Below, one piece after another: positions 1-5,487 of a DNA stretch of 5,487 nt. Numbering within the stretch: the stretch's first letter is position 1; the number at the start of each line of letters is the position of its first letter. The stretch is from Acidobacteriota bacterium (GTDB taxonomy: Bacteria; Acidobacteriota; Terriglobia; Versatilivoradales; Versatilivoraceae), in NCBI GenBank assembly GCA_026706225.1, contig JAPOZE010000579.1, positions 1-5,487 on the forward strand, in the 5' to 3' direction. The notes under the pieces are model-generated. The model saw only the letters and a list, made by a program, of their open reading frames with translations. It searched no databases and had not been told where the DNA came from. The position numbers and the translations under genes were made by a program.

Positions 1-2
1 TG

Positions 3-578
3 GGCGCGGGCGCCTGGCGATTTCTTCGCGCTCCCTCGGAAGCATCCGGACCCGCCTCGGCGGCCGATCGGACCGCGGCCCAGGCTTTCGCCAAAAAGCT
101 GGGGGCCATTGCCCTTCCGCCGGTGGGCTCCAGCGGAGGGCAGGCCGAGTTCAGCGAAGCCGAGATCGATGCCTTCCTGCAACACGAGATTTCACAGCAC
201 TACCCGCAGGGAGTGAAACAGATCCGCTTTCGCTTTCAGCGGAACCGGCTTTCCGCCCGGGCGCTGGTAGACTTCAATGAAATGCAGGCCGGCTCCGCCA
301 CTGCCCGCAAGTCCCTGGTGTGGGCACTGCTGAAGGGAGAACGCTGGGTGGAGGTGTCCGGAAAACTGACAGGCGAGAACGGGCTGGGACGTTACGATAT
401 CCTGGGGGTCCGGATCGATGACCAGGAAATCCCCAGGGTTTTGATCGATCTGCTGCTGGATCACTATGTGATTCCCAAGTATCCCGGGGCGGGACCCAAC
501 ACCGATTTCGACCTCCCCTTCAATATTCGGAGCATCGAGCTGATGCCGGGCAAGGTCTTCGTCCGCTACGGGGCCTGA
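3..578 (+). CDS. Probable exported lipid-binding-like (LmeA/DUF2993-like) protein, 5' end missing
   Basis: The frame is open from the left edge to TGA at 576-578, giving 191 visible codons. A GTG at 123 could serve as a start, but it has no good Shine-Dalgarno site and the frame continues upstream with ordinary codon use, so I treat the true start as lying outside the window. The first 40 visible residues are rich in Ala, Pro and Ser and look like a linker after a signal peptide or membrane anchor. The rest begins with a helix-like 'FSEAEIDAFLQ', then alternating beta strands, a segment 'VSGKLTGENGLGRYDILGV', then 'IPRVLIDLLLDHYV' and a final 'IRSIELMPGKVFVRYGA'. This order (LSEAEL-type helix, strands, 'iP..li..ll', closing 'GKVFVRY') resembles LmeA/DUF2993 and related lipid-binding folds of the cell envelope. 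The family call is a pattern impression; a generic secreted hypothetical protein is the alternative. It converges on dgt with about 100 bases between. Confidence 0.72.
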   Translation, partial: GAGAWRFLRAPSEASGPASAADRTAAQAFAKKLGAIALPPVGSSGGQAEFSEAEIDAFLQHEISQHYPQGVKQIRFRFQRNRLSARALVDFNEMQAGSATARKSLVWALLKGERWVEVSGKLTGENGLGRYDILGVRIDDQEIPRVLIDLLLDHYVIPKYPGAGPNTDFDLPFNIRSIELMPGKVFVRYGA

Positions 579-681
579 TGGGCTCCGCGGTCCTCCTGAG
601 TAAATCCCACCAGGATCCTCAAGGGAAAATTCTCCCACCACGGCCAACTCACTCCGGCGCCCGCCAGCGGCCGCTTCCCGG

Positions 682-1731
682 TCAATGGGTGGTTCCACCA
701 CTCCAACCTCTCGGCAGGAACAGGCTGTCGTAAAGTTTCAGGGCAAAGCGATCGGTCATCCCTGCGACGAAGTCAACCACGGCACGCTCGGCGCCGACAC
801 CGGGACGCCGAAGACTCTCCGGAATGTCATCGGGATGGGCCAACAGATGGTGGTAGATATCGCTCAAGAGCTTCTTGGCCTTGAGTAGTTCCGTCTGGGG
901 AATGCTGCGCGCGTAGACCGTCCGGTAGAGAAAGTGCCTCATTTCCATCATCGCCTGCAGGGTTGGGGGGCTCATGGAAACGATCTGAAGGTCGGTTTCC
1001 AGGCTGGAGCGAATCACGTCGCGGACCAGGGTGTCGATTCGCAACGAGTGGCCTTCGCCCAAGGCAGTGGTCAGCTCCTTGGGGATGTCGGATTCTCGAA
1101 TCAGCCCCGACCGCAGGGCGTCGTCCAGGTCGTGGTTCACGTAGGCGATCACGTCGGAAACTCTGACGACCTGACCCTCCAGGGTGGAAGGACGCCCCTT
1201 GTCCCGGCCGGTGAATACAGCGCCCGCGCCCTTGGAGTGCTTGAGGATCCCGTCCCTCACTTCCCAGCACAGGTTCAACCCCCGTCCCCCCTGCTCCAAG
1301 GTGTCCACAACCCTCAGGCTCTGGCGGTAGTGGCGAAAACCGCCGGGAGCAAGCTCATCCAATATGGCTTCACCGGCATGCCCAAAGGGAGTGTGGCCCA
1401 GGTCATGCCCCAGCGCTATCGCCTCGGTGAGGTCCTCGTTCAGTCGCAGAGCCCGGCTGACGGTTCTGGCGATTTGGGCGACTTCGAGAGTATGGGTCAG
1501 GCGGGTCCTGTAGTGGTCACCCTCCGGCGAAAGGAACACCTGGGTCTTGTGTTTCAAGCGCCGAAATGCCTTGGAATGCAGGATGCGGTCGCGGTCGCGC
1601 TGAAAGGCGGTTCGGATGGCGCAGGCAGACTCGTCCGTCCGGCGGCCTCGAGTCCCTGTGCTGAGGGTTGCTTGAGGGGCCAGGGTTTGGGCCTCGCGCT
1701 CCTCCGCCCGTTGACGAAGGGTCTCAACCAT
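682..1731 (-). CDS. dgt: Deoxyguanosinetriphosphate triphosphohydrolase-like protein (HD domain)
   Basis: This 349-residue protein belongs to the dGTPase-like HD phosphohydrolases, cytosolic enzymes that split dNTPs into deoxynucleoside and triphosphate. The N-terminal signature '[15 protein letters not shown]' lies at 52-66. The HD metal site is complete: His80 in '[13 protein letters not shown]', His109-Asp110 in '[15 protein letters not shown]', and Asp193 in '[18 protein letters not shown]'. The length fits the shorter bacterial dGTPase-like group (about 330-380 residues), not the roughly 500-residue E. coli Dgt, so substrate range may be broader than dGTP and some relatives need a dNTP activator. 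The ATG overlaps the stop of the upstream TPR gene by one base (TGATG at 1733-1729), which implies translational coupling. The nearest AAGGA (1749-1745) is 13 bases from the start, rather far, consistent with re-initiation. Family assignment is secure; exact substrate is not. Confidence 0.95.
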   Translation of the reverse strand: MVETLRQRAEEREAQTLAPQATLSTGTRGRRTDESACAIRTAFQRDRDRILHSKAFRRLKHKTQVFLSPEGDHYRTRLTHTLEVAQIARTVSRALRLNEDLTEAIALGHDLGHTPFGHAGEAILDELAPGGFRHYRQSLRVVDTLEQGGRGLNLCWEVRDGILKHSKGAGAVFTGRDKGRPSTLEGQVVRVSDVIAYVNHDLDDALRSGLIRESDIPKELTTALGEGHSLRIDTLVRDVIRSSLETDLQIVSMSPPTLQAMMEMRHFLYRTVYARSIPQTELLKAKKLLSDIYHHLLAHPDDIPESLRRPGVGAERAVVDFVAGMTDRFALKLYDSLFLPRGWSGGTTH

Positions 1732-2447
1732 CAGGGATCAATTTTCCTTAACCGCTGCTCGGCTTCGGTAGAGGCAGGTGAAGTGGGGAATTCGTCGATG
1801 ACCTTCCGGTACATCTCGACGGCCTGCTGCTTCCGGTTCTGTCGCTCGTAAAGGAGGGCCGCCTGCATTGCCAGCGTTTCTCCGGGCGTTGTCAAGGCAT
1901 TGCGCTCAACCAGTTGCTGGTAGACCTCGGTGGCCCTGGCCAGGTCCGCGGTGTCCTCGTAAATCCTTCCCAGGGCTGCCAGCGCCAGTGCGCCGAAGTC
2001 CGACTGTTCCCGACTCAGCGGTTCAAGCAGCGACACGGCCTCCGAACTCCTGTCGAGCCGGTGGAGACAAAGACCCGAGTAGTAGGTGGCAATCTTGCCG
2101 GCCGGCCTGGCGTTGTGCCGGGAGATGACCTCCTGGAGCTCCGACAGGGACTGTTCATATTTCTGAGTGGGTGTCTCAAAGAAAACCGGGGCCTTCAATC
2201 CGGAGGATTCCGTCTTGCCGACGGTTGCGTGGTAGGTCGCCAGCGCTTGGGCCAACTCCTGTTTGGACTGCTCCTCCTGCTTGGCCGAGTAGTAGAAGTA
2301 GCCTGCCACCAGGACGGCCACGACTCCGACAGCCGACAGGCCGCGCAGGATTTCGGAACGATTGTTGGTGAAGAAGTGGCGGGTCTCATCCACCAACACC
2401 ATGAAGCGGTCTTCCTTCAGAATTTCATGCCGGGTGAGTCGGGCCAA
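1731..2447 (-). CDS. Membrane-anchored TPR protein, YfgM/TPR_21-like
   Basis: This 238-residue protein has a charged cytosolic N-terminus ('[12 protein letters not shown]'), one hydrophobic segment at about 36-53 followed by Lys/Glu-rich residues, then an extracytoplasmic helical domain. Tetratricopeptide-like helix pairs are visible at about 117-147, 152-184 and 191-222; the last ends in the typical 'A.e.Y.kvi.efP.s' pattern. This architecture matches the YfgM-like TPR_21 group; E. coli YfgM sits at the SecYEG translocon and meets periplasmic chaperones. A role in export or envelope protein handling is therefore inferred, not shown. The start is TTG at 2447-2445: an AGGGAG site (2459-2454) stands 6 bases upstream, and the N-terminal basic motif typical of these proteins is kept. 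The next Met is residue 16, which would lose this motif. It is the first gene of an operon with dgt and has a strong promoter upstream. Confidence 0.88.
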   Translation of the reverse strand: MARLTRHEILKEDRFMVLVDETRHFFTNNRSEILRGLSAVGVVAVLVAGYFYYSAKQEEQSKQELAQALATYHATVGKTESSGLKAPVFFETPTQKYEQSLSELQEVISRHNARPAGKIATYYSGLCLHRLDRSSEAVSLLEPLSREQSDFGALALAALGRIYEDTADLARATEVYQQLVERNALTTPGETLAMQAALLYERQNRKQQAVEMYRKVIDEFPTSPASTEAEQRLRKIDP

Positions 2448-2453
2448 GAGATT

Positions 2454-2459
2454 CTCCCT
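2454..2459 (-). promoter_or_regulatory. Ribosome binding site that supports the TTG start
   Basis: The minus strand reads AGGGAG here, followed by 6 bases (AATCTC) and then TTG. This spacing is close to ideal and is the main reason for choosing the non-ATG start of the TPR gene over the internal ATG at residue 16. Confidence 0.75.
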
Positions 2460-2525
2460 GAGTTGCCGGGTTTCAGCAGCGGCGGAATTGTCGCCCGAGG
2501 TGCGAAGGACTGCCGGAACGATCCA

Positions 2526-2554
2526 ATGCTAGCAGTGTCATCCGGCACTGTCAA
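2526..2554 (-). promoter_or_regulatory. Sigma70-like promoter of the TPR-dgt operon
   Basis: On the minus strand, a perfect -35 TTGACA (2554-2549) is followed by exactly 17 bases and a -10 TAGCAT (2531-2526; 4 of 6 matches). The spacer ends in TGC, which gives an extended -10. Transcription would begin near 2519, leaving a leader of about 70 bases before the TTG start. A small inverted repeat (CAGTG at 2533-2537 and CACTG at 2546-2550) lies in the spacer; it is too short to call an operator. Confidence 0.7.
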
Positions 2555-2634
2555 TTTGGCCGGGGAGAGATTGCCGGAAGCGATCGCCGGGCGTGTTGGA
2601 AGCACTCCACGACGGACCAGGAGAGTCATCTGGG

Positions 2635-2663
2635 TTTACAACATCGACAAAACGTCATTAAAT
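2635..2663 (+). promoter_or_regulatory. Candidate sigma70-like promoter for the DinB-family gene
   Basis: TTTACA (2635-2640) matches the -35 consensus at 5 of 6 positions. After 17 bases, TTAAAT (2658-2663) matches the -10 at 4 of 6. The stretch is the most AT-rich part of the gap. Transcription would start near 2670, about 48 bases before the ATG at 2718. It is weaker than the divergent promoter, from which its -35 is about 80 bases away. Confidence 0.5.
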
Positions 2664-2702
2664 GGGGATGCCGATCCGGCAAGGAGAGTTACGGGATCCT
2701 GA

Positions 2703-2709
2703 AGGGAGG
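2703..2709 (+). promoter_or_regulatory. Strong ribosome binding site of the DinB-family gene
   Basis: AGGGAGG ends 8 bases before the ATG at 2718. It is a near-perfect Shine-Dalgarno sequence at good spacing and fixes that start. Confidence 0.8.
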
Positions 2710-2717
2710 CTACGACC

Positions 2718-3215
2718 ATGGGAATAGAGGATCTGACCGAGTTGTACGCCTACAACGGGTGGGCCAATGCGCGGGTCAGGAATTCCATTGAGGACTTGGG
2801 TCCGGAAGTCTTCAAACGCGATCTGGGCGCCAGTTTCGGTTCCCTGCAGCGGACCGTGGGTCACCTGGTGTCCGCCCAGTGGAACTGGTTGAGACGTTGG
2901 AAAGGCCAGTCGGCCAGCCGGCCCCTGCCCTCCGAAGCCTTTGCGAGTCCCGAAGAAGCCAACCGCCGCTGGGAAGAAGTCGATGGGGCCCTTGCCGGCT
3001 TCGTGCATGGACTCGACGCTGCCGGCCTGCAGCAATCCATCGCTTTGACCACCCCGCAGGGGAGCCCCTACTCGAGTCCGCTCTGGCGGGCGATGCTGCA
3101 CGTCGTCAACCATTCCAGCTACCACCGCGGACAGATTGCCGCCATGCTGAGGCAGGTTGGCGCCGTCCCCCAGGGGACGGATCTGATGCTCTATTATCGC
3201 GAACAGTCGGGGTGA
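2718..3215 (+). CDS. DinB-family four-helix-bundle putative metalloenzyme
   Basis: This 165-residue protein has the length and layout of the DinB/YfiT-like superfamily: four helices holding one divalent metal through three histidines. The opening 'LYAYNGWANARV' is the usual first-helix motif ('y..wan.r'). The ligands appear complete: His49 in 'TVGHLVSAQWNW', and His132 and His136 in 'HVVNHSSYHRGQI', the most conserved motif of the family. Despite the name, these proteins are unrelated to DNA polymerase IV. Characterised relatives include thiol-dependent S-transferases such as bacillithiol transferase BstA and mycothiol-dependent maleylpyruvate isomerase; the substrate here cannot be told from sequence. 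There is no signal peptide, so it should be cytosolic. It has its own promoter candidate and strong ribosome site. The next gene, fabH, is 79 bases downstream on the same strand, so co-transcription is possible. Confidence 0.92.
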   Translation: MGIEDLTELYAYNGWANARVRNSIEDLGPEVFKRDLGASFGSLQRTVGHLVSAQWNWLRRWKGQSASRPLPSEAFASPEEANRRWEEVDGALAGFVHGLDAAGLQQSIALTTPQGSPYSSPLWRAMLHVVNHSSYHRGQIAAMLRQVGAVPQGTDLMLYYREQSG

Positions 3216-3294
3216 CTCCGACGAGCCCGGAGAGTCATCGAAGCGCCAACCGGTTCTCCGGTCCGTTCTGCGCAGGGGAGAGCAAACCAAAGCC

Positions 3295-4290
3295 ATGTTC
3301 AACGCCAGAATCCTGGGTACCGGAAGCTACCTGCCCGAAAAGATCGTCACCAATGCCGATCTGGAAGAGGTGATGGACACCTCCGACGAATGGATCCGGC
3401 AGCGGACGGGAATCCGCGAGCGACGTTTCGTGGAACCCGGGGTCGGACCCACCGATCTCGGATTGCAGGCCGCCCACCGGGCGCTGCAGGCTGCCGGGCT
3501 GACACCCGACCGGATCGACTTCATCATCTTTGCCACCTTGAGTCCCGAGTACGGTTTTCCGGGTTGCGGCTGCCTTCTGCAGGAAAAACTGGGTCTTGAC
3601 ACGGTTGGCGCCCTGGACGTCCGCAATCAGTGCACGGGTTTCGTCTACAGTCTGTCCATCGCCGACCAGTTCGTCAGGACCGGCACCTATCGCCACATCC
3701 TGGTGGTCGGCGCCGAGGTTCATTCTTCCGGAATGGAAATGAATACCCGAGGACGGGATGTTGGAGTCATCTTCGGTGACGGGGCCGGGGCCGTTGTCGT
3801 GGGCCGCTCCGAGAACGGGAACCGGCGCATTCTTTCCAGCCCCCTGCACGCCCAGGGGAAGTATGCCCGGAAACTGTGGCTGGAAGCTCCAACCTCGCTG
3901 GAGCACCCCCGATTGACGGAGGAGATGCTGAGAGCGGGCCGCCACTACCCGCGAATGGACGGCCGCTACGTCTTCAAACATGCGGTCGACCGGCTTCAGG
4001 AAAGCGTCCGGGAAGCCCTGGCCGAGAACCACCTGGAAATTGAGGATGTCGGCCTTTTGGTCCTGCATCAGGCCAATTTGCGGATTTCGGAAGCGGTGGT
4101 GCGTTCGCTGAAAATCCCGCCGGAACGGGTTTTCAGCAATATTCAACGGTACGGCAACACCACGGCGGCATCCATCCCCATCGCGTTGGACGAAGCCTTT
4201 CGGGCGGGGAGGGTCCAGCCGGGAGACGTGGTCGTCCTGGCCGCGTTCGGCTCCGGATTTACCTGGGGCGCCACCATCCTGCGTTGGTAG
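3295..4290 (+). CDS. fabH: Beta-ketoacyl-ACP synthase III (KAS III)
   Basis: This thiolase-fold enzyme condenses acyl-CoA, typically acetyl-CoA, with malonyl-ACP to begin type II fatty-acid synthesis in the cytosol. The catalytic triad is intact: Cys113 in 'DVRNQCTGFVYSL', His258 in 'VLHQANLRI' and Asn288 in 'RYGNTTAAS'. The CoA-binding Trp33 and Arg37 ('SDEWIRQRTGIRER') and the 'FGDGAGAVVV' loop are present, and the C-terminus ends in the usual 'AAFGSGFTWGATILRW'. At 331 residues it is about 14 longer than E. coli FabH; the extra length lies at about 190-222, before 'YVFKHAV'. The Cys motif reads VRNQC where classical FabH has A-A-A/S-C, which points to a paralogous KAS III group with possibly different primer use. 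A GGGGAG (3275-3280) lies 14 bases before the ATG, a somewhat long spacing. The window does not show other fab genes, so housekeeping FabH versus a specialised KAS III is open. Confidence 0.93.
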   Translation: MFNARILGTGSYLPEKIVTNADLEEVMDTSDEWIRQRTGIRERRFVEPGVGPTDLGLQAAHRALQAAGLTPDRIDFIIFATLSPEYGFPGCGCLLQEKLGLDTVGALDVRNQCTGFVYSLSIADQFVRTGTYRHILVVGAEVHSSGMEMNTRGRDVGVIFGDGAGAVVVGRSENGNRRILSSPLHAQGKYARKLWLEAPTSLEHPRLTEEMLRAGRHYPRMDGRYVFKHAVDRLQESVREALAENHLEIEDVGLLVLHQANLRISEAVVRSLKIPPERVFSNIQRYGNTTAASIPIALDEAFRAGRVQPGDVVVLAAFGSGFTWGATILRW

Positions 4291-4315
4291 AGAAACCCAG
4301 GAAGTCGGATAAGAA

Positions 4316-5314
4316 ATGGCCAACCGCTTCTCGATGACCGGTTTGGTCTACCTGGGGGCAATCCTTGCCCTGGCGCAGACCGGCCCGGCGCCTTCCATCA
4401 GGATCCATTTTGCATCACTGGAAGAAGGACAGGAGATCCTCAGCACCCGGGATGGCTTTATCCGGCGTCTAAGCCCCTTCGATCGGGCCGCCCGGCTGAA
4501 GACGGACCGGGAAGTGTCCGAGAGTGAGTTTCTGAATTTTGTCGCCGGCAAGGTCATCCGGTGGGACAACGCGGACCGGGAACGAGTTGAGCAGGCCTTC
4601 GATCGGATTCGCCCCGCACTGGGCGAGTTTCCCGTGAGTTGGCCGGAGAGTGTCTATTTCGTTCATACCACGGGAGAAGAGGAAGGGGGAGCGGCCTACA
4701 CCCGGGGCAAGGCTGTCATTCTGCCCCGAACCAGGCTCGACCAGTCCCCGGAAAAGCTCGCGCGTCTGGTTGCCCACGAGCTGTTTCATGTCCTGTCCCG
4801 TCACGACCGCGACATCCGGGATCGACTCTACCGGGTGATCGGGTTCGAACGCTGTCCCGAAGTCGAGTTGCCGAAGCCTCTGGCCCGGCGCAGGATCACC
4901 AACCCGGATGCGCCCGTAAATGCCCACCGTATTCGCGTGCGCCACGGGGGACGTCCGTTCTGGGCCGTCCCGGTCCTCTACTCCAGGACCGATCGCTACG
5001 ACCCCCTGCAGGGTGGCAGCTTCTTCAAGTATCTGCAGTTTCGCCTGTTGCTGGAAGCCGTGGGAGACGAGGCCGCCACCGCTTCCGCCCCGGCCGATTC
5101 AGGTCCCAGGCTGGTCGAGGTCGAGGAGGTGTCGGGGTTCTTCGAGCAGATCGGCAGGAACAGCTCCTACATCATTCACCCCGAAGAAATCCTGGCGGTC
5201 AACTTTGCCTTGATCGTGACCGGCGAGACCGAGCTTCCATCGCCTCGGGTGGCTGAACGGATCCGGTCCGTGCTGAGAGCCGAGGGTGCTCCCACCGGCC
5301 CGGACCGGCGGTAA
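4316..5314 (+). CDS. Secreted zincin-like protein with HExxH motif, family not recognised
   Basis: This 332-residue protein begins with a short basic N-terminus, a hydrophobic stretch (about 8-20) and 'ALA|Q' at 18-21, a good signal peptidase I site, so it should be exported. The centre carries 'LVAHELFHVLSRHD' with HExxH at 154-158, the zinc-binding and catalytic motif of zincin metallopeptidases. The downstream segment 'YIIHPEEILAVNFAL' (285-299) could supply the third zinc ligand through Glu290 or Glu291, as in gluzincins where a later helix gives a Glu; this is inference. No transmembrane segment follows the signal peptide and no known accessory domain is seen. The start has AGGAAG (4299-4304) 11 bases upstream. 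It follows fabH by 25 bases on the same strand, so the two are probably co-transcribed. A peptidase acting on envelope or extracellular proteins is the simplest reading; substrate unknown. Confidence 0.85.
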   Translation: MANRFSMTGLVYLGAILALAQTGPAPSIRIHFASLEEGQEILSTRDGFIRRLSPFDRAARLKTDREVSESEFLNFVAGKVIRWDNADRERVEQAFDRIRPALGEFPVSWPESVYFVHTTGEEEGGAAYTRGKAVILPRTRLDQSPEKLARLVAHELFHVLSRHDRDIRDRLYRVIGFERCPEVELPKPLARRRITNPDAPVNAHRIRVRHGGRPFWAVPVLYSRTDRYDPLQGGSFFKYLQFRLLLEAVGDEAATASAPADSGPRLVEVEEVSGFFEQIGRNSSYIIHPEEILAVNFALIVTGETELPSPRVAERIRSVLRAEGAPTGPDRR

Positions 5315-5335
5315 CGGCCGCCATCTTCTTGTTTT
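5307..5335 (+). terminator. Weak candidate terminator at the end of the zincin gene
   Basis: GGCGG (5307-5311) and CCGCC (5318-5322) form a 5-base GC stem around a 6-base loop that contains the stop codon TAA. A T-rich but broken tract (TCTTCTTGTTTT, 5324-5335) follows. The stem is short, so termination efficiency is doubtful, but the position between the operon end and a new promoter is right. Confidence 0.4.
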
Positions 5336-5353
5336 GGTCGTGTCGAGGTCGCG

Positions 5354-5382
5354 TTTACAAAACGGTGGCGCCATGCTAATCT
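5354..5382 (+). promoter_or_regulatory. Candidate promoter upstream of the tRNA gene
   Basis: TTTACA (5354-5359) is followed by 17 bases ending in TGC and then TAATCT (5377-5382). The hexamer matches the -10 consensus at only 3 of 6 positions, but the TGC before it gives an extended -10, as in the stronger promoter at 2526-2554. Transcription would begin near 5390, about 80 bases before the tRNA. Nothing else is seen between 5390 and 5469. Confidence 0.45.
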
Positions 5383-5469
5383 CCACGCCGTCCCAGGGTG
5401 CGGATTCCCGAAACCGTTCCGAACCGGGGCGATTTCCGGAGCCGTTCTTCACCCAACCTCATCCACTCT

Positions 5470-5487
5470 GCCGGAGTGGCGGAATTG
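5470..5487 (+). tRNA. tRNA-Leu, first 18 bases only (cut by window edge)
   Basis: The last bases, GCCGGAGTGGCGGAATTG, match the start of bacterial tRNA-Leu genes. They contain the 7-base acceptor strand GCCGGAG, then T8, G9, G10 and the first D-arm strand, and A14 in the D loop entering the expected GG. The anticodon, variable arm and 3' half lie beyond the window, so the isoacceptor cannot be named. Leucine is inferred from this 5' sequence, which is very typical for that family. Confidence 0.8.

Noticed and set aside
579..681. Possible bidirectional terminator between the converging left gene and dgt
   Set aside because: The best inverted repeat (GGGA/TCCC around 622-635) is only 4 pairs plus a wobble and lacks a T run; nothing else is seen in this gap.
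934..1851. Long plus-strand open frame of 305 codons opposite dgt
   Set aside because: It lies antisense to dgt and the start of the TPR gene, both with clear family motifs. Its translation is low-complexity and matches no family; long shadow frames are expected in GC-rich DNA.
1914..2702. Plus-strand open frame across the TPR gene and the divergent gap
   Set aside because: It is antisense to a supported TPR gene and runs through the promoter region; the translation has no recognisable domain.
2620..3239. 11-base direct repeat GGAGAGTCATC at 2620-2630 and 3229-3239, in both gaps around the DinB-family gene
   Set aside because: A few repeats of this length are expected by chance in 5.5 kb, and the two sit in different positions relative to the next start.
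3216..3262. Two small hairpins between the DinB-family gene and fabH (CTCCG/CGGAG at 3216-3232, ACCGG/CCGGT at 3249-3262)
   Set aside because: Each stem is only 5 bases and neither is followed by a T tract, so neither a terminator nor an attenuator can be supported.
3235..4323. Long minus-strand open frame of 362 codons opposite fabH
   Set aside because: It is fully antisense to fabH, whose triad and motifs are intact. The product shows no domain and no convincing ribosome site.
1..5487. Mobile elements, CRISPR arrays, toxin-antitoxin pairs or defence genes
   Set aside because: I saw no terminal inverted repeats, regular repeats, transposase or nuclease motifs, or shift in base composition that would support any of these.

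Overview
The window is ordinary bacterial chromosome, GC-rich (roughly 60% by eye) and densely coded. It holds six protein genes plus the first bases of a tRNA gene at the right edge. A DinB-fold protein, a FabH of the 'DVRxQC' type, a membrane-anchored TPR protein and secreted proteins of unknown role, in a GC-rich background with sigma70-like promoters, suggest an Acidobacteriota-type or related Gram-negative genome. That assignment is inference from protein style, not from a marker gene.

Left part: a partial gene (3-578, +) enters from the left edge. It encodes the soluble C-terminal part of a probably exported protein that resembles lipid-binding (LmeA/DUF2993-like) domains. It converges on a two-gene minus-strand operon (2447 down to 682): a single-pass membrane TPR protein of the YfgM/TPR_21 type, starting at TTG, followed by an HD-domain dGTP triphosphohydrolase-like enzyme (dgt). 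These two overlap by one base (TGATG).

Centre: the 270-base gap 2448-2717 is a divergent promoter region. A strong sigma70-like promoter (TTGACA, 17 bases, TAGCAT with an extended -10 TGC) fires leftwards into the TPR-dgt operon. A weaker one (TTTACA, 17 bases, TTAAAT) fires rightwards.

Right part (all +): a DinB-family putative metalloenzyme (2718-3215), a beta-ketoacyl-ACP synthase III (fabH, 3295-4290) with an intact Cys-His-Asn triad, and a secreted HExxH zincin-like protein of no recognised family (4316-5314), which follows fabH by 25 bases. A weak hairpin at the last stop codon may end this unit. A promoter-like site at 5354-5382 then precedes a tRNA-Leu gene, of which the first 18 bases (5470-5487) are inside the window.

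The genes do not form one obvious pathway: nucleotide-pool control (dgt), fatty-acid initiation (fabH), envelope biogenesis or quality control (TPR protein, lipid-binding-like protein, secreted metallopeptidase) and a thiol-transferase-like fold (DinB). I found no phage, IS, CRISPR or defence island and no convincing new multi-gene system. The items most worth a second look are the uncharacterised secreted zincin, the FabH variant, and the pairing of a membrane TPR protein with a dGTPase.
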